Positions 10,707-22,479 of a DNA stretch of 64,000 nucleotides are shown here, piece by piece; the first letter of the stretch is position 1, and every line of letters begins with the position of its first letter. Source of the stretch: Costus lasius (Eukaryota; Streptophyta; Magnoliopsida; Zingiberales; Costaceae); NCBI GenBank assembly GCA_027563935.2, contig CM050449.1:53895949-53959948 (forward strand), written 5' to 3'. Below the pieces are notes generated by a model. The model saw nothing but the letters and a program-made list of their open reading frames with translations, did not search any database and was not told the DNA's origin. The translations under genes and the position numbers were made by a program.

Positions 10707-12339
10707 TGATGCAGGGGGCAAACACAAGGCAAGGTGCATGCAAACAACGCTTTGAGAACATATTTTTTGTATCTTGTAGTAAGAAAACCGAAAATTACTC
10801 TAACGAAGTTGGAAAATATTTTTGGTATTTGTAATAGGGAAAACTGAAAGCTAGATTACTTTAAACTACTTGCAAGAAGTAAAAGCTTGAAATAAATGCT
10901 CACCTTGGACCCCTTGAGAATAGAAGGGGTCACCATCCCGTTCTTCACCGGTCCAGTGGTTGATGGCAATGAAGTAGGGCCCTATGAGCTTACACACATG
11001 CAATCATCCAAGCCCACACATGCGTGGGTGAGTGTTAAAAAAAACATTAAGTGTCCAACAACGACAAAGATTCAAGAGGGGAGTTAGGCTCCCAAGTTCT
11101 CTTGCTAACAAAATAAGGACTATCTAGATTTTGAGGGGGGGGGGGGTGGAAGAGAAGAGAACTTGCGCCAATATGGGTCTCCAAACCTTACACCAACCTA
11201 CAACAATCATCTTTAATTCAGTGTGGGAAGATGCTATAGAAGATGAAAAAAGAAAACATCACTGGGAGTAAGTAAACTTAGCTTGTTCATTGAGATGTCT
11301 TCCTTTAGATCTCGGCTTCAAGAGTGCCTCCACGCCTTTGGATGAAAGGAGTTTACTTGCACTTGGAGAAGGCCTTGATGGTGAAGGGGAGATAGGGTTC
11401 TCGGCTAGAAGAAGAGAAGAGGTGAAGGGGGAAGAGCTCGGCCCTTTTAGAAAAGAGGGAGATAAAAAATTGTAGGCGACACAAGCACCATTGCAAACAC
11501 TCAAATTTTAACCTAGGCAACTAATCGACAATAAGCAAAGGGTTTACAACTTATAGGCTTGTTTAGACCATGGGCAAGGGTGACATTTTACCCTTGGCGT
11601 AATTGCAAGAAGGAAGAAATAAATGCTCTATTAAAACATTTCTTTCTAGGAATTTGAATTTGAATTTCGAATTTCTTTCTTTGATGGAGCTTTCTTGTGG
11701 CCGAATCCTCTTGGGCTCTTTCCTTTTGTTGGCTTGATTCAAACATTGAAGAGATTTCCTTTCATGAAGGTGCTCGGTTGGCTTTTGTGGATGAGTATTC
11801 GGTGGCTTCTTTCCAATCAAGGTGTGAACACAATTTTTGGCCTCAATTTTCTCCCTGATTTGTGGATCTTGATAGAGGCGCATTGAAGGCTTGACACAAA
11901 TGGCAAGAGGTGGGCTGGTTCTTGCATTCGAATGCTCCTCCAAAGGTGGCGCCTTGGGCTGATTTGGAAGGTGGAGTTGCATTCAATATAAGCTCCTTCA
12001 ACTTGAAGTCTCTAGTTAAAGTGTTGAAGTGACTCTTTCCATAATTGGAGCTCCACTTGAGTAGCTTGGCTTGAGCTTCTTTAGTATCGCCTTGAGCTGG
12101 GCTTTAACCTGCCCAATTATTGGCACGAAAACCAGTAGACTATTCTATAAGGCATAGCATGACCTAATAAGGAAACTACAAGGTGCACTAGAACTAAAGC
12201 TTATTCTTACCAAAGCAAATTGCAAAAATGGAAGGTGCAAATAAGGAAAGAAGGGGTGACCTAGGAGGAAAAGCCATATCTGGTGGACTTCCTCCTAGGC
12301 CTACCAGACCTTCTAGGGGCAGGGTTGGTCCCTCCATCA
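10707..12339 (-). mobile_element. 3' LTR of G1
   Basis: On the minus strand it runs from TGATGGAGGGACC at 12339 to CCCCCTGCATCA at 10707, 1633 bp. The left end is proved by the matching start of the other LTR at 20739. The right end is inferred from a purine-rich tract followed by TGATGG and from the TGATG/CATCA symmetry of the ends. The pol frame runs on into it down to 12261. Confidence 0.8.
11135..11146 (+). repeat. G homopolymer, 12 bases
   Basis: A run of twelve G in the 3' LTR of G1. Its length is likely to vary and may be misread in sequencing. Confidence 0.9.
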
Positions 12340-14048
12340 TTTCTCCCCAAGTGGGAAAAATTCGCCTCTGGAGAATTATCCTTGTACCCTCGGAGCAACT
12401 CTGGAGTGGCCTGTGCCAACTCACTATCAAGAAGCCAAGCCTCCTCACCCGAAGTAAACTTAACACGATAAAATACTTGTACCTCATCCGGGGTGAGTCG
12501 GGTCTGATCCTCAAGTATTCTCTGTGGCTCGAGCCTGTCAGTCAACTCCTCAATGAGTACCGGCTCCTCATAGCGTGTGAGATCCTCCACGTTGATAGTG
12601 GTGGGGATCCCCAAGTCCGGTGGTAGATCCAAGTCATAGGCATTATCATTGATCTTCTCCACGATGGTAAAGGGTCCAAGTCCCTTTGCGTCCAACTTGC
12701 GGCCAGATCCATGGATGCGCTCCTCCCTGACCCGCAGTATAACCTGCTCACCTACAAAAAAATTCCTTTCTCGGCACTTCTTGTTAGCACTCTAGCGATA
12801 AGAATTAACAGCATCAAGCATTTGACAATGTATTTCGTGATGCAAATGTGACATGTGAGTAGCAAAATCTCTAGCAGACATAGAAACATGAGAGTGCCTA
12901 GGAAAAGGAAATAAATCAACAGGTTTTCTAGGCTGGTACCCTAAGTTGGCTTGAAAGGGGGTTAATCCTGTGGTTTTGTTGACAACACTATTGTAGGAGA
13001 ACTCGGCAATGGGTAACAGCTTATCCCACGTGCCTGGGTGCTCTCCTACCAAACTCCTCAAAATGCTCCCAAGTGATCGGTTGACCACTTCGGTCTGCCC
13101 ATCCGTTTGAGAATAATAGGCCGTGGAGAATTTGAGTTTGGTTCCCAACATAGCCCACAGAGTTTTCCAGAAATGTCCAACAAACCTGGAATCCCTATCA
13201 GATACTATAGTCAGAGGGGTACCTCTAAGTCTAACAACCTCTTTAAAGAATAACCTAGCTACATGTGATGCATCTGTGGTTTTATAGCATGGTATAAAGT
13301 GTGCCATCTTGGTAAACCTATCCACTACGACAAAGATAGAATCATGTCTAGAGGAAGTCCTTGGTAAACCTAAGATGAAATTCATGCTATGGTCCAGCCA
13401 AGGTGCTTGTGGAATGGGTAGGGGCGTGTACAGACCAAAGTTATGTTTCTGAGTTTTACTTTTCTGATAGGTCCTACAATGTTTGACAACCTTAGCCACA
13501 TCCCTATGGAGGTTCGGCCAGAAGAACCGCTCCTCCACTAAGGCTTGAGTCTTGTCCCTGCCATGGTGCCCGGCAGACCCTCCTCCATGAATCTCCCAAA
13601 CAAGGAAGTCTCGGATTGAGGTCTTGGGAATGCACAGCTTTGGCCCGAGAAACGAAAACTCATCCCTTAGGGTATAGAGGGGATGACTCAAAGGGTCTAT
13701 GCTAAGCTCAGAGTATATGCTTGCAAAATCAGGACATTCTAAGTAATCATGCTTCATGCGATCAAATCCAACTACTTCAACAGATAATTTTTGCACAAGT
13801 AAGGTTACTCTACTCAAAGCATCAGCAACTTTATTTTTAGTTTCAGACTTGTGTTTTAAAACAAAAGTATACTGTTGAAAGAATTCTACCCACTTAGCAT
13901 GACTAGCATTTAATTTCTTTTGAGCACTTAAAAAAGACAAAGCTTGGTGGTCTCTATTCAAAATGAATTCATTATGTATTAAATAATGTCTCCAGTGCCT
14001 TAAGGATTGAACTACAGCATAGAACTCCTTATCATAGGTGGTATATCT
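12261..14048 (-). pseudogene. G1 pol, second part (RNase H end and integrase), broken
   Basis: On the minus strand this continues RNase H after the A-solo insertion (NRDHQALSFLSAQKKL...), then integrase. The zinc-binding region has HGGGSAGHHGRD and HCRTYQKSK. The last Cys of HHCC is Tyr (codon 13467-13469). The catalytic core reads LDHSMNFILGLP, with Asn where the first catalytic Asp is expected (13380-13382). The second Asp (VSDRDSRF) and the Glu (GQTEVVNRS) are present. A TAG at 12792-12794 follows DAVNSYR. The frame then continues in phase through a C-terminal domain (GPFTIVEKINDNAYDLDLP) and ends in a basic tail (RRSGRPRRKSTRYGF) inside the 3' LTR. No clear chromodomain is seen. Confidence 0.88.
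12340..12352 (-). other. Polypurine tract of G1
   Basis: The minus strand reads TTGGGGAGAAA immediately before the inferred LTR start TGATGG. A purine-rich primer for plus-strand DNA synthesis is expected exactly here. It lies inside the open pol frame. Confidence 0.65.
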
Positions 14049-14491
14049 TGTTGGGAAACCCCGGGGATATTTTACAATTTTCAGAGATAGAAACTACACA
14101 AATACATTGCGTAGCGGAACTAATATCCCCGAAACAGGCCAGCCCCAAAAATCCATTGAAGATCGCATGTGAAAGAGTCGACACGATGAGATAGAAAATA
14201 CCTTGAGCAAGGCGATGCTGATGTCGAAGCAGGCGCCCAAGCGTGCGCCCTCTGTAGTCTCACACACACGGATCACCTCGAGTCCTCTTCTTCCACGCCC
14301 GGTGCTAGCCTCAGGAAGAAGATCCAAGCCTTTGTCATCTTCTTCAAACCTTGCACCACCTCCAAGGATGAAGCGCCAAAGAAGAAGAAGAGGAGAAGGA
14401 GGAGAGCCGCCAATCTTCCAAGTCCTTCTTGCGCCAAGAGAAGAAGGAGAAGAGAAAGATCACTTGCGGCTAGTTTGATGGAAGATGCGCC

Positions 14492-16188
14492 TGTAGGAAC
14501 CCCTTTCGAGAGGGGGGCAAAAACCCTAAGCATGGCGCAAATGAAATTTATGCAAGCGGAAGCAAGGGTTTCAAGATCTTTTGCATGCCATATGTTCAAC
14601 TATCATAGATTGATAAGAACAAGGGGAGATTCATACCAACGCCATAGGCTTGGAATTCGGCTTGGAAGAAGAGAACAAGTTAGGTCTCCTCCACAAGTCC
14701 ACACACAAGATGAAGATGCTCACTTCCTTGACGTCCCTTGTGCTAGCAAGGCACCCAAGCTATCTTGTCGAATGGAAAGGGGGTGATTAGATGAATCCCT
14801 ATGGCCGAGAGCTCCTTTTCCTTGTCTTCCTCTTTCGTCAACCACCTAACGAAAAGGATCAAGCCGTTGTCTTCAAGAGACCAACGCTTAAGCATTTTGG
14901 CGTTTTAGCAAAACCGGCTTTGATGACTTTCCATAAATGGAAGACAATCAAGCCATGCGCTCAAGACAAACCAAAAACGCCTATTGGCATTGAACCAAGC
15001 GTTCACATTTGTGAACCGGTTCAAGCCAAATCGTCCAATCGAATTTGGTTCATCAAACCAAACCGAAATAGCTCAAGCCACTTGGTCTAGACCAAATTGA
15101 ACCCTAAGGCTCACGATCTAACCACTCATCTCCTGATGCCCCTGATCTCCCCGATCTAGCATCATTTCTCTCGATCGAAGCTTACCGATCTCAAGCCCTA
15201 ATCAATCAAACATGATCAGACCAGATCTCACTTACAATCAGAGATTAAATCCCCTTTAATCTGAACTCAAAGAATCCAGTCCATACGATCTGACTCAAGT
15301 AAGCCATATCATCAAATTGTGCGACCCTGAGGGTTTCCTCTAAATGTCGGTAATGATAACTAACGTTATCACGATCAGTGAGGGGTATCTAGCAACACAT
15401 CACTGTCTCCCGATATAAAGGAAAGAGTCTTCCAAGACTACTCCCAAACCTTAGCACAAGTGTGAATCTATTCACAAGGCATACATGTTTCCTTTGCCAC
15501 TGGATGTTCTTATTGGACAAGCATGTCAAGCCTGTAACTCCAATACGATGAGCATGATTAGATCAGATGATCATAGTCATCTGGGTATGGCCATACACTA
15601 TCTCAATCATCTCATACAAGGGGGCCCCTTTAGAACATCACACTCCTTGAACAAGGAGACGGCAATCCTTTATCTATCACTAGTGCCCTAACCTGACTCA
15701 TGATCATTATCCAAGATAGTCTATGATCATTATGTTTCAAATGATATTGAACTACCTCAAAACAATGACAATCATCATTTAGAAACACAAGTGATCTCAA
15801 GTCGAAGGACATGTGCCACTTGCTGCTATCAAGGATTATTCACATTGCGACAAACAATTGAATATCCTAGAAGGGTCTGTCCAGTACATCCAATGTACCC
15901 ATGAGTCTACATCTTATTCCATGCTCGAAGCATCCTATAAGATTAGAACACATATTAGTCTCAATCATATCAAGGTTGTCTCATGTTCACCAAGATATCT
16001 CGACTAAGGACATATAGCCTGTCAGCCTAGCTGAACAGCTTTGAGACATTATTCAGAAGTACACTTATTACAGTAGACAAGGTAACAACCTGAATAATAA
16101 CCATGCCTTTATAAACTTAAGAGTTTATTACATGACACTTATACAATCCCAAGGCCTCAAACATTAGCCTTAAGGGCATACCCCAACA
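14492..16188 (-). mobile_element. B-solo: family B solo LTR inside A-solo
   Basis: It starts TGTAGGAACCCCTTTCGAGA and ends AAGGGCATACCCCAACA, matching the B1 LTRs (1732 bp) over 1697 bp. GCGCC is present at both 14487-14491 and 16189-16193, a perfect 5-bp target duplication. No internal sequence remains, so it is a solo LTR. It is the innermost of the nested insertions in this branch. Confidence 0.95.
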
Positions 16189-16365
16189 GCGCCACTCCCT
16201 TTCACTCTCGCCCCTTGATGTTGCTCACGCCTCTTAGAGAAATTGTATATCAAGAGGGGCGGCTAGGGTCTCTATTTATAGAGACCTTGGGTAGCAATGA
16301 GTGGCCACAATTAAACCAAAGTGGGCGGCAAAGAGAGGATATACGAGAGCATGCCAAATTAATCG

Positions 16366-16524
16366 AGTCCTAATCCAATTAGGACTCTAATTAATTATTT
16401 AAACAATTAAATCCTAATCCAATTAGGATTTCAATTATTTAAACAATTAAATCCTAATCCAATTAGGATTATAATTAATTAATTAAATAATTAGTCCTAA
16501 TCCAATTAGGATTCTAATTAATTA
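16366..16524. repeat. Four copies of a CCTAATCCAATTAGG word
   Basis: TCCTAATCCAATTAGGA recurs four times (about 16367, 16410, 16452, 16495) with AT-rich spacers of 20-25 bp. The first copy, with its flanks, is an inverted repeat (AGTCCTAAT...ATTAGGACT). A0 has only a single related copy near 30-50, so the array expanded in this LTR copy or its lineage. Confidence 0.85.
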
Positions 16525-17711
16525 ACCCTTATATGATTAATTTTAAATCATAGGCGTTAACCCTAGTATAACCAGGGTTAATCACATGCCTACTATCTCC
16601 CTCTCCTTAAGCCCAGTAAGCCTAACTTTACAATGGGCCCAGCCCAAGGTCCATTATGCATGTTAACCATGCCCTTGGATCTAATCCGATTTAACCCAAG
16701 GTCAAATTTGGCTAACCATGGTTAATATGCTGTAAATGGAAGTTGGCTCCAATAAATATCTTCCATCTCATCAGGTCCATTGGCGCTGATGAAATCTCCA
16801 AAATAGATCCGAGTTATCCAATAACTCGATCATAAGGCTTCCCGATCAATACGAGAAGTCGAGTATCAAGGTGTGCGACCCTATAGGTTCCTCTGACGTT
16901 GGCAGTGCTGACCTAAGGTCACCACAAGCAGTGAGTGGCACCTAGCAGTGTATCGCTACTACCCAAGTCATCGGAATGGATATCGACATTGACATCCCCA
17001 TTATCGCAACCAGGTACAGATGCATTACAGTCTCTTTGCCGAACTGATATCCGATTGGCCAAGTGTGTCACCACTTGTTTTTATCCAATCTCATGGCTAT
17101 GACTAAATCAGGTCTAACCAGGGTATAGCCATACACTTTCAGTCATAAAACCATAGAGGAGCTCCATGGATATCAAGCCTCCCTTAGGAAGGGGCAAATC
17201 CTATGTCTGTGCATTGACCTTCTCATATGGGTCGTGACATGCCCAATGACAACCGTTATTACCTCCCAACTACGGCCAGGCGTTAGGTTGTATCAAAGCA
17301 TATCCCTAACCATATAGAATGGCCAATGACCTCAAGTCAAGGGATCAATGCATCTCCTATCACTTGTGAGAATAACTCGTGACACCAAGTTATTGCCTCA
17401 CAGCGGGTCGGTCCAGTATATCCACCACAGATATACCCATATGCCTACGTTAGCACCTCGTGCCTAACTAGCCCATATACCAGTCTCACAAGTACCAGAG
17501 TTGTCCCTTATCTACTTAGGTACATTGACTGGGGACAATCATTTTGAGCACATATCCAATCTGTCTCTAGGGACATTATCATGTAGGTACATAAATGCAA
17601 ATGTAGACAAACATTGATAACGACAATGCCAGTATTGATATAAATATCAATATTAAGTAGTACAATTAACGGACCAAAACTAGGTCCTAGGGCATATACA
17701 CCAACATATCT

Positions 17712-19481
17712 CTGCTTGGCCTCATTTAATTTCACACTAAAATAGGCTACTGGGTGGCCCTCCTGACTAAGGGTACCTCCTATCCCTACTCCTGAGGCAT
17801 CACGATCCACTATGAAAACTTTAGAAAAGTCAAGCAGTCTTAAAACTGGGGCAGTCGTCATTCTAGCCTTAAGATCCTCAAAGACCCTACCAGCAGACTT
17901 AGGCCAACTAAACTCACCTTGTTTCATACAGTTGGTTATAGGGGCTACTATGGTGCTAAAGTTTCTAATAAACCTCCTATAAAAGGTAGCTAGACCAATG
18001 AAGCTCCTAATTTCAGTCAAGGTTTTGGGTTCAGGCCAATCTAAGATGGCTTGGATCTTGCTAGGGTCAGCTTGAAGTCGTTGGTCAGATACTATGAAGC
18101 CTAAGAAGACAACCCTAGGGGAGAGGAAAGAACATTTTTTCAGGTTAAGGTATAGCTTTTCTTCCTGAAGTAGGTCTAGAGTTTTCCTAAGGTGTTCCAT
18201 GTGTTCTTCTTGGGTCTTGCTATAAATTAGGATGTCATCAAAGTAAACTACTAAGAATCTTCCTATGTAAGGCTTCAAGACTTGGTTCATCAATCTCATA
18301 AAGGTAGAGGGGGCATTAGAGAGACCAAAGGGCATGACTAGCCACTCATATAAACCATCCTTAGTCTTAAAGGCTGTCTTCCACTCATCCCCAAGTCTTA
18401 TCCTAACTTGATGGTATCCACTTCTAAGGTCTAGCTTGCTAAACCACTTAGAACCTACCAGCATGTCAAGCATATCATCTAACCTTGGGATGGGAAATCT
18501 ATATTTGATGGTTATCTTGTTCATTGCCCTACAGTCTATACACATGCGCCAGCTTCCATCCTTCTTTGGGGTAAGAAGGGCTAGGACTGCACATGGGCTA
18601 AGTCTTTCCCTAATGAAGCCCTTATCTAGAAGTTCATCTACTTGTCTCTTGAGCTTTTGATGCTCAGTTGGGTTCATCCTATAATGAGGCAAGTGTGGGA
18701 GAGTCGAAACCGAGACAAGGTCTATGGCATGTTGGATTTCTCTAAGGGGAGGTAGGCCATTGGGAAGTTCATCTCTAGTGAGCTCAAAGTACCCTGAGAG
18801 TAGGGTCTCAACTTCTATGGGTATAGGTGACTCATCATCTGGGTTGGTTTCCTTAATGACTAGGGAGTACGCTTGTTTAGACTCTAAGCAATCTTGGGTG
18901 AAGGCATGGGACCTTATGAGTTGGATGGTAGGTTTGGGGTCCTTAGGTTCCTCTATCTTACCCTTGTTGGTGGAAGCCTTAAGTTCTTTGGGCATGGAAG
19001 GTTTCTGCTTGATCTTTTGCCCATCATGGCTAAAGACATAGGTGTTAGTCCGACCGTAGTGGATAATATCCATGTCAAATAACCAAGGGCGACCGAGTAA
19101 GACTTGGGCGACATCCATGGTTATGACATCACACTAGATATTGCCTTGGTACATGGCAAACTGAAGAGGCACTAGGCACCTATGGGTAACTGGGACACTA
19201 GACTGGTTAACCTAGGATATGCTATAGGGGCTGGGGTGCGGTTCTGCCTTAAGGTTGAACTTTACTAATGCTGTGTGAAAGACTGCGTTTAGACTACTTC
19301 CCCCATCTATCACTACTTTGCACATGATGCCATTGCATTTCGTGTAGGTGTGTAAAATACTGGTCCTACGCTAGTCCTCGATAGGGGTAGGTATGATTAG
19401 GGTACACCTAACCACTCCTAAAGTGTCTTGGGTTTGCTCTTCACCACTATCATATATGAGTTCCTCACATATCATACATCC
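17712..19481 (-). pseudogene. G1 pol, first part (protease, RT, start of RNase H), broken
   Basis: On the minus strand the frame follows gag in phase. The aspartic protease motif IDGGSS lies around 19290-19310 (Asp codon 19305-19307). Stops near 19373, 19210 and 19130 interrupt the protease region, mostly TAG where CAG would fit. RT is long and open (from about 19118): [36 protein letters not shown] and the catalytic YFDD near 18234-18245 are all present. RNase H begins with [14 protein letters not shown] and breaks off at KLNEAKQRY, where A-solo entered. The frame that continues into A-solo is chance. This part encodes polymerase functions of G1 and is not functional because of the stops and the split. 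Confidence 0.9.
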
Positions 19482-20552
19482 TTAGTCAGGATTGTGGATT
19501 TCTTCATGGTTTTCCTCATAAGTTTCCTCTGGTCTATCTTCACCTAAGTATAGGACTCTCTTGGGGCAGTCTTTCATATAATGTCCTACTTGGTGACAGG
19601 CATGGCAAGTGACTCTATTGGACTCTTGGGTGGTCCTGGGCCTAGAGGGTGTTGATGTTGGGGCTTTGGGTTGGGAGCTTGAAGGGTTGGATGTAGGTGT
19701 CTTAGGATAAGTTCTAGGGAAACTAACCTCTCTCCTAAAAGCACTCTTTAAGTTTTCTTCTACCTCTAAGGCTCTTTGGTAGGTGGTTTCTCTAGAGTCT
19801 ATTTGGTAGTAGGTCATTCCTCTTTTGATCTCAGGCCTAAGTCCATTCTTATATCTGCTAAGGGAAACATTAGGCTGCTCATGGATGCCACTCCTCAGAA
19901 GGAGTTCATCAAACCTAGTGGTGTAATCAGTGACAGATAGGCTACCTTGGACTAGGCTCATGGCTTCATCAACTATCTTGAGTTGGAAGTAAGGAGGGAC
20001 ATACTTATCCGTAAGCTTGTCTCGCATATCTTCCCATCTTTCAATAGGGAGATGTCTAAACATCTCTTGGTTTCTCTCTACACTAGTCCTGTATAATCTA
20101 GCAGTGCCTTCTAAGAGACAACGGGCGAACCTAACTTTGGAATGATTAGGCATCATACTCCAGTCCAAATATCGTTCAAGCTTGTCATCCCAATCTAAGA
20201 ACTCTATAGGGTCAAGGGAACCACTAAAGGTTGGAGGTGTGAGTTTGATGTTGCGTTGCACATCATCCTCCCTAGGTCTTTGGTAGGGACAGGCATGTTT
20301 CTCTTCCCACTCGGGTTCATGGGTTCTCCTATGATGATCCCTATTATCTTGGGGATTTTCACCTAGGATGGGTTCACTTGCATGTTGGCTAGGGGGTCTA
20401 TCACCTCTAGGAGTTTCATTGTTTTGGGTTCTAGATCTAAGGTCCCTAACTTCATCTCGGAGTTCCATAAGCATGTTAAACATCATGTCCATTCTATCCA
20501 TTTCATTAGGATTAGAGTTGTTATTTTAATTTGCACCAGACCTAGTAGTCAT
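19482..20552 (-). pseudogene. G1 gag with early stop
   Basis: The natural start is probably the ATG whose complement is 20550-20552 (MTTRSGAN, then TAA at codon 9, where CAA would fit). From the next Met (20501) 339 residues are open. A coiled N terminus (MLMELRDEVRDLRSR) is followed by a retrotransposon gag domain (KLTPPTFSGSLDPIEFLDW, ...RYKNGLRPEIKRGM) and a zinc knuckle CHACHQVGHYMKDC near residue 300. A TAA at 19482-19484 separates it from the protease, in the same frame. It forms the particle coat and packages RNA in intact relatives. Gag and pol in one frame fits chromovirus-type gypsy elements. Confidence 0.88.
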
Positions 20553-20722
20553 GGTAGAAAATAGTTTTGAAAAAAATTGTAGTTTTCAAAATAAGGCACC
20601 TAAATATTATGATAGATATAATAGCCAATTATTAAAAACCACTTTCTTTAAAACACCTAGGTACAAGAAAAGTCTTAGAAGTTGAAAATTAGTTTTTGAG
20701 GCTAAAAATCTATTCTAAGATA

Positions 20723-20738
20723 GGCTCTGATACCAAAC
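20723..20738 (-). other. Primer-binding site of G1 (initiator tRNA-Met)
   Basis: The minus strand reads GTTTGGTATCAGAGCC next to the LTR boundary at 20739. TGGTATCAGAGC is the complement of the initiator tRNA-Met 3' end. Confidence 0.9.
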
Positions 20739-21037
20739 TGATGCAGGGGGGCAAACACAAGGCAAGGTGCATGCAAACAACACTTTGAAAAAATATTTTT
20801 TGTATTTTGTAGTAAGAAAACCGAAAATTACTCTTACGAAGTTGGAAAATATTTTTTGTATTTGTAATAGGGAAAATCGAAAGCTATATTACTTGAAACT
20901 ACTTGCAAGAGGTAAAAGCTTGAAATAAATGCTCACCTTGGACCCCTTGAGAATAGAAGGGGTCACCTTCCTGTTCTTCTCCGGTCTAATGGTTGGTGTC
21001 AACGAAGTAGGGCCCTATGAGCTTACACACATGCAAT
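20739..21037 (-). mobile_element. 5' LTR of G1, 299-bp remnant
   Basis: It matches 10707-11005 of the other LTR nearly base for base and stops at ...ACATGCAAT, where G2 begins. The remaining 1.33 kb is not found on the far side of G2. Confidence 0.9.
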
Positions 21038-21143
21038 TGTTGTGATCCGAAAGGACACACTTTTTAAATACAAGCAGGTAGAACTTGTCTTAGGTGTCGC
21101 GGCCAAAGTGTTGGCGCACAGGGCTATTGTCACTCCTTGACAC

Positions 21144-21156
21144 GGCTCCAAAAACT
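21144..21156 (-). other. Ancestral primer-site remnant inside the G2 left LTR
   Basis: The minus strand reads AGTTTTTGGAGCC about 110 bp before the present LTR end. The same remnant occurs in the right LTR at 37148-37160. Confidence 0.6.
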
Positions 21157-22479
21157 TGTTGTCCCTAACTCGTAGTGTCCGAAAGTGCACGAATACTCGA
21201 AGTAATAAAGAAAATATCGATCCCACGAAGAAACTTGCGTTGTCAAGTACCGAATAATTGATTTTTCACTATCCAGGCAATCAAATAATAGAAAAGTAAG
21301 AACCGAAGACACGCTGAAAATTACTATCAGAGAGAAATTGGGACTAGGGTTTCATCCACTTTGATTTTCATGACTATATATATAAAGATGTTCATCAATC
21401 AAATTCTGATATCATAAAGGCATAATTTACCTTAAAAAGGGGTTATCTCACTCTCGTGCAGATAACCATGCAAGAATAAATCCTCGCTTTCGCGCAAGAT
21501 GCATCCCAAGCTATAGATAGGTAAACCATCAGACAAAGAACTCAAGGATCACTTTCGTGCATCCGAATTCTAAGTTGATTACCTCGAGTGGAATCTCAAG
21601 GATCACTTTTGTGCATCCAAAACTCAACACACGTTATACCTATGATTCTCCAACGTTCCGATCTTCACTTTCGTGCAAGATCTCCACATTTGACACAATA
21701 ACTCAATCCTAAGTTTATTAATATCATCATGGCAATTTAACTTACTAAAATAAAGAAATAAGAACTTAACCTAGTTTCCAACGGCGAGTTCCTATTAGTC
21801 AATTTTAGGGTTCCAAGTTCTCAAGCAAATCACCTTTCAGTCTTTATTGCGAGAACTCTAAAGATGAAGACAAAAAGTAAACTAAGGAGAATCTTAGAGC
21901 AATGATCGCATAGGTAAAATTATCAAAGTAAAATAATCATGATGAAAGTGAAAGATTATCTAGTCATTAAGAAAATCAAAGGGAATTACTCCCCCATGTC
22001 CCAAAATATGTTTAAGCTAGCATGGTGAAGGGGTTACAAAATACCATAATTTTAGAAGAGGAGTTTTAGGAAAATACAGCACGACAGCGAAATATTTCAC
22101 AGCCGTAATTTGCAATGAAAGTGGCAGCGCTTCTTCTCCCTTTGATTTCTCCTCAGAATGATCTCCTTTCGTTCTGAAACTTCTGGCATGTTGTCTCCTT
22201 CTCTAGGCAAAGCTTCAGTATGAAAATCACGGCCGGAGGTGCTCTGGATTGATCGCGGCGGTGGAACCCTAAGCGGTGGCTTGTACCGTGATTTCTCTCC
22301 CGATAGTGGATGAAATTTGGGGCTTTTGGTGTCTACGTGATCCTCTCGTTCTCCGCTTCCTTTCTTCTTCTTATAGTATCCAATTTAACGCTCTGGATCG
22401 CCCGCAATAATCTCCGCAAGAATCGGGCATCGAAATTGACCTGGGAGTTGCGTTAAAAAAAGGAATACAACAGTGTAAT

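Larger units (their letters stand above)
14049..17706 (-). mobile_element. A-solo: family A solo LTR in G1 RNase H, with nested B-solo
   Basis: The ends are TGTTGGGAAACCCCGGGGAT at 14049 and GGCATATACACCAACA at 17706, the reverse complement of the A1 LTR ends. The five bases TATCT flank it on both sides (14044-14048 and 17707-17711). No internal region remains, so two LTRs recombined to leave one. Without B-solo and its duplicated site the length is 1956 bp, close to the 2.04 kb of the A1 LTRs. Confidence 0.95.
10707..21037 (-). mobile_element. G1: Ty3/gypsy retrotransposon, chromovirus-like, inside A1 pol
   Basis: Minus-strand order: 5' LTR fragment (21037-20739), initiator tRNA-Met primer site, gag, protease, RT, RNase H, integrase, 3' LTR (12339-10707). 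Integrase after RT defines Ty3/gypsy. The presumed target duplication GATAG stands at 10702-10706. Its partner is missing because G2 entered the 5' LTR and everything beyond it was lost. The RNase H region is split by A-solo. Multiple stops make the copy defective. Confidence 0.9.

Noticed and set aside
12228..12626. 132-aa plus-strand frame
   Set aside because: Mirror of the G1 integrase C-terminal frame on the other strand.
17508..17711. C-terminal extension of G1 pol to 17508
   Set aside because: The last about 65 residues are translated from the A-solo LTR. The genuine coding sequence breaks at 17712.
18436..19082. Three plus-strand frames opposite G1 RT
   Set aside because: Antisense shadows of the protease-RT gene, with no features of their own.
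10707..21037. Endogenous pararetrovirus
   Set aside because: LTRs, initiator tRNA-Met primer site, integrase and LTR-type termini show a Ty3/gypsy retrotransposon. No movement-protein or coat motifs were seen.
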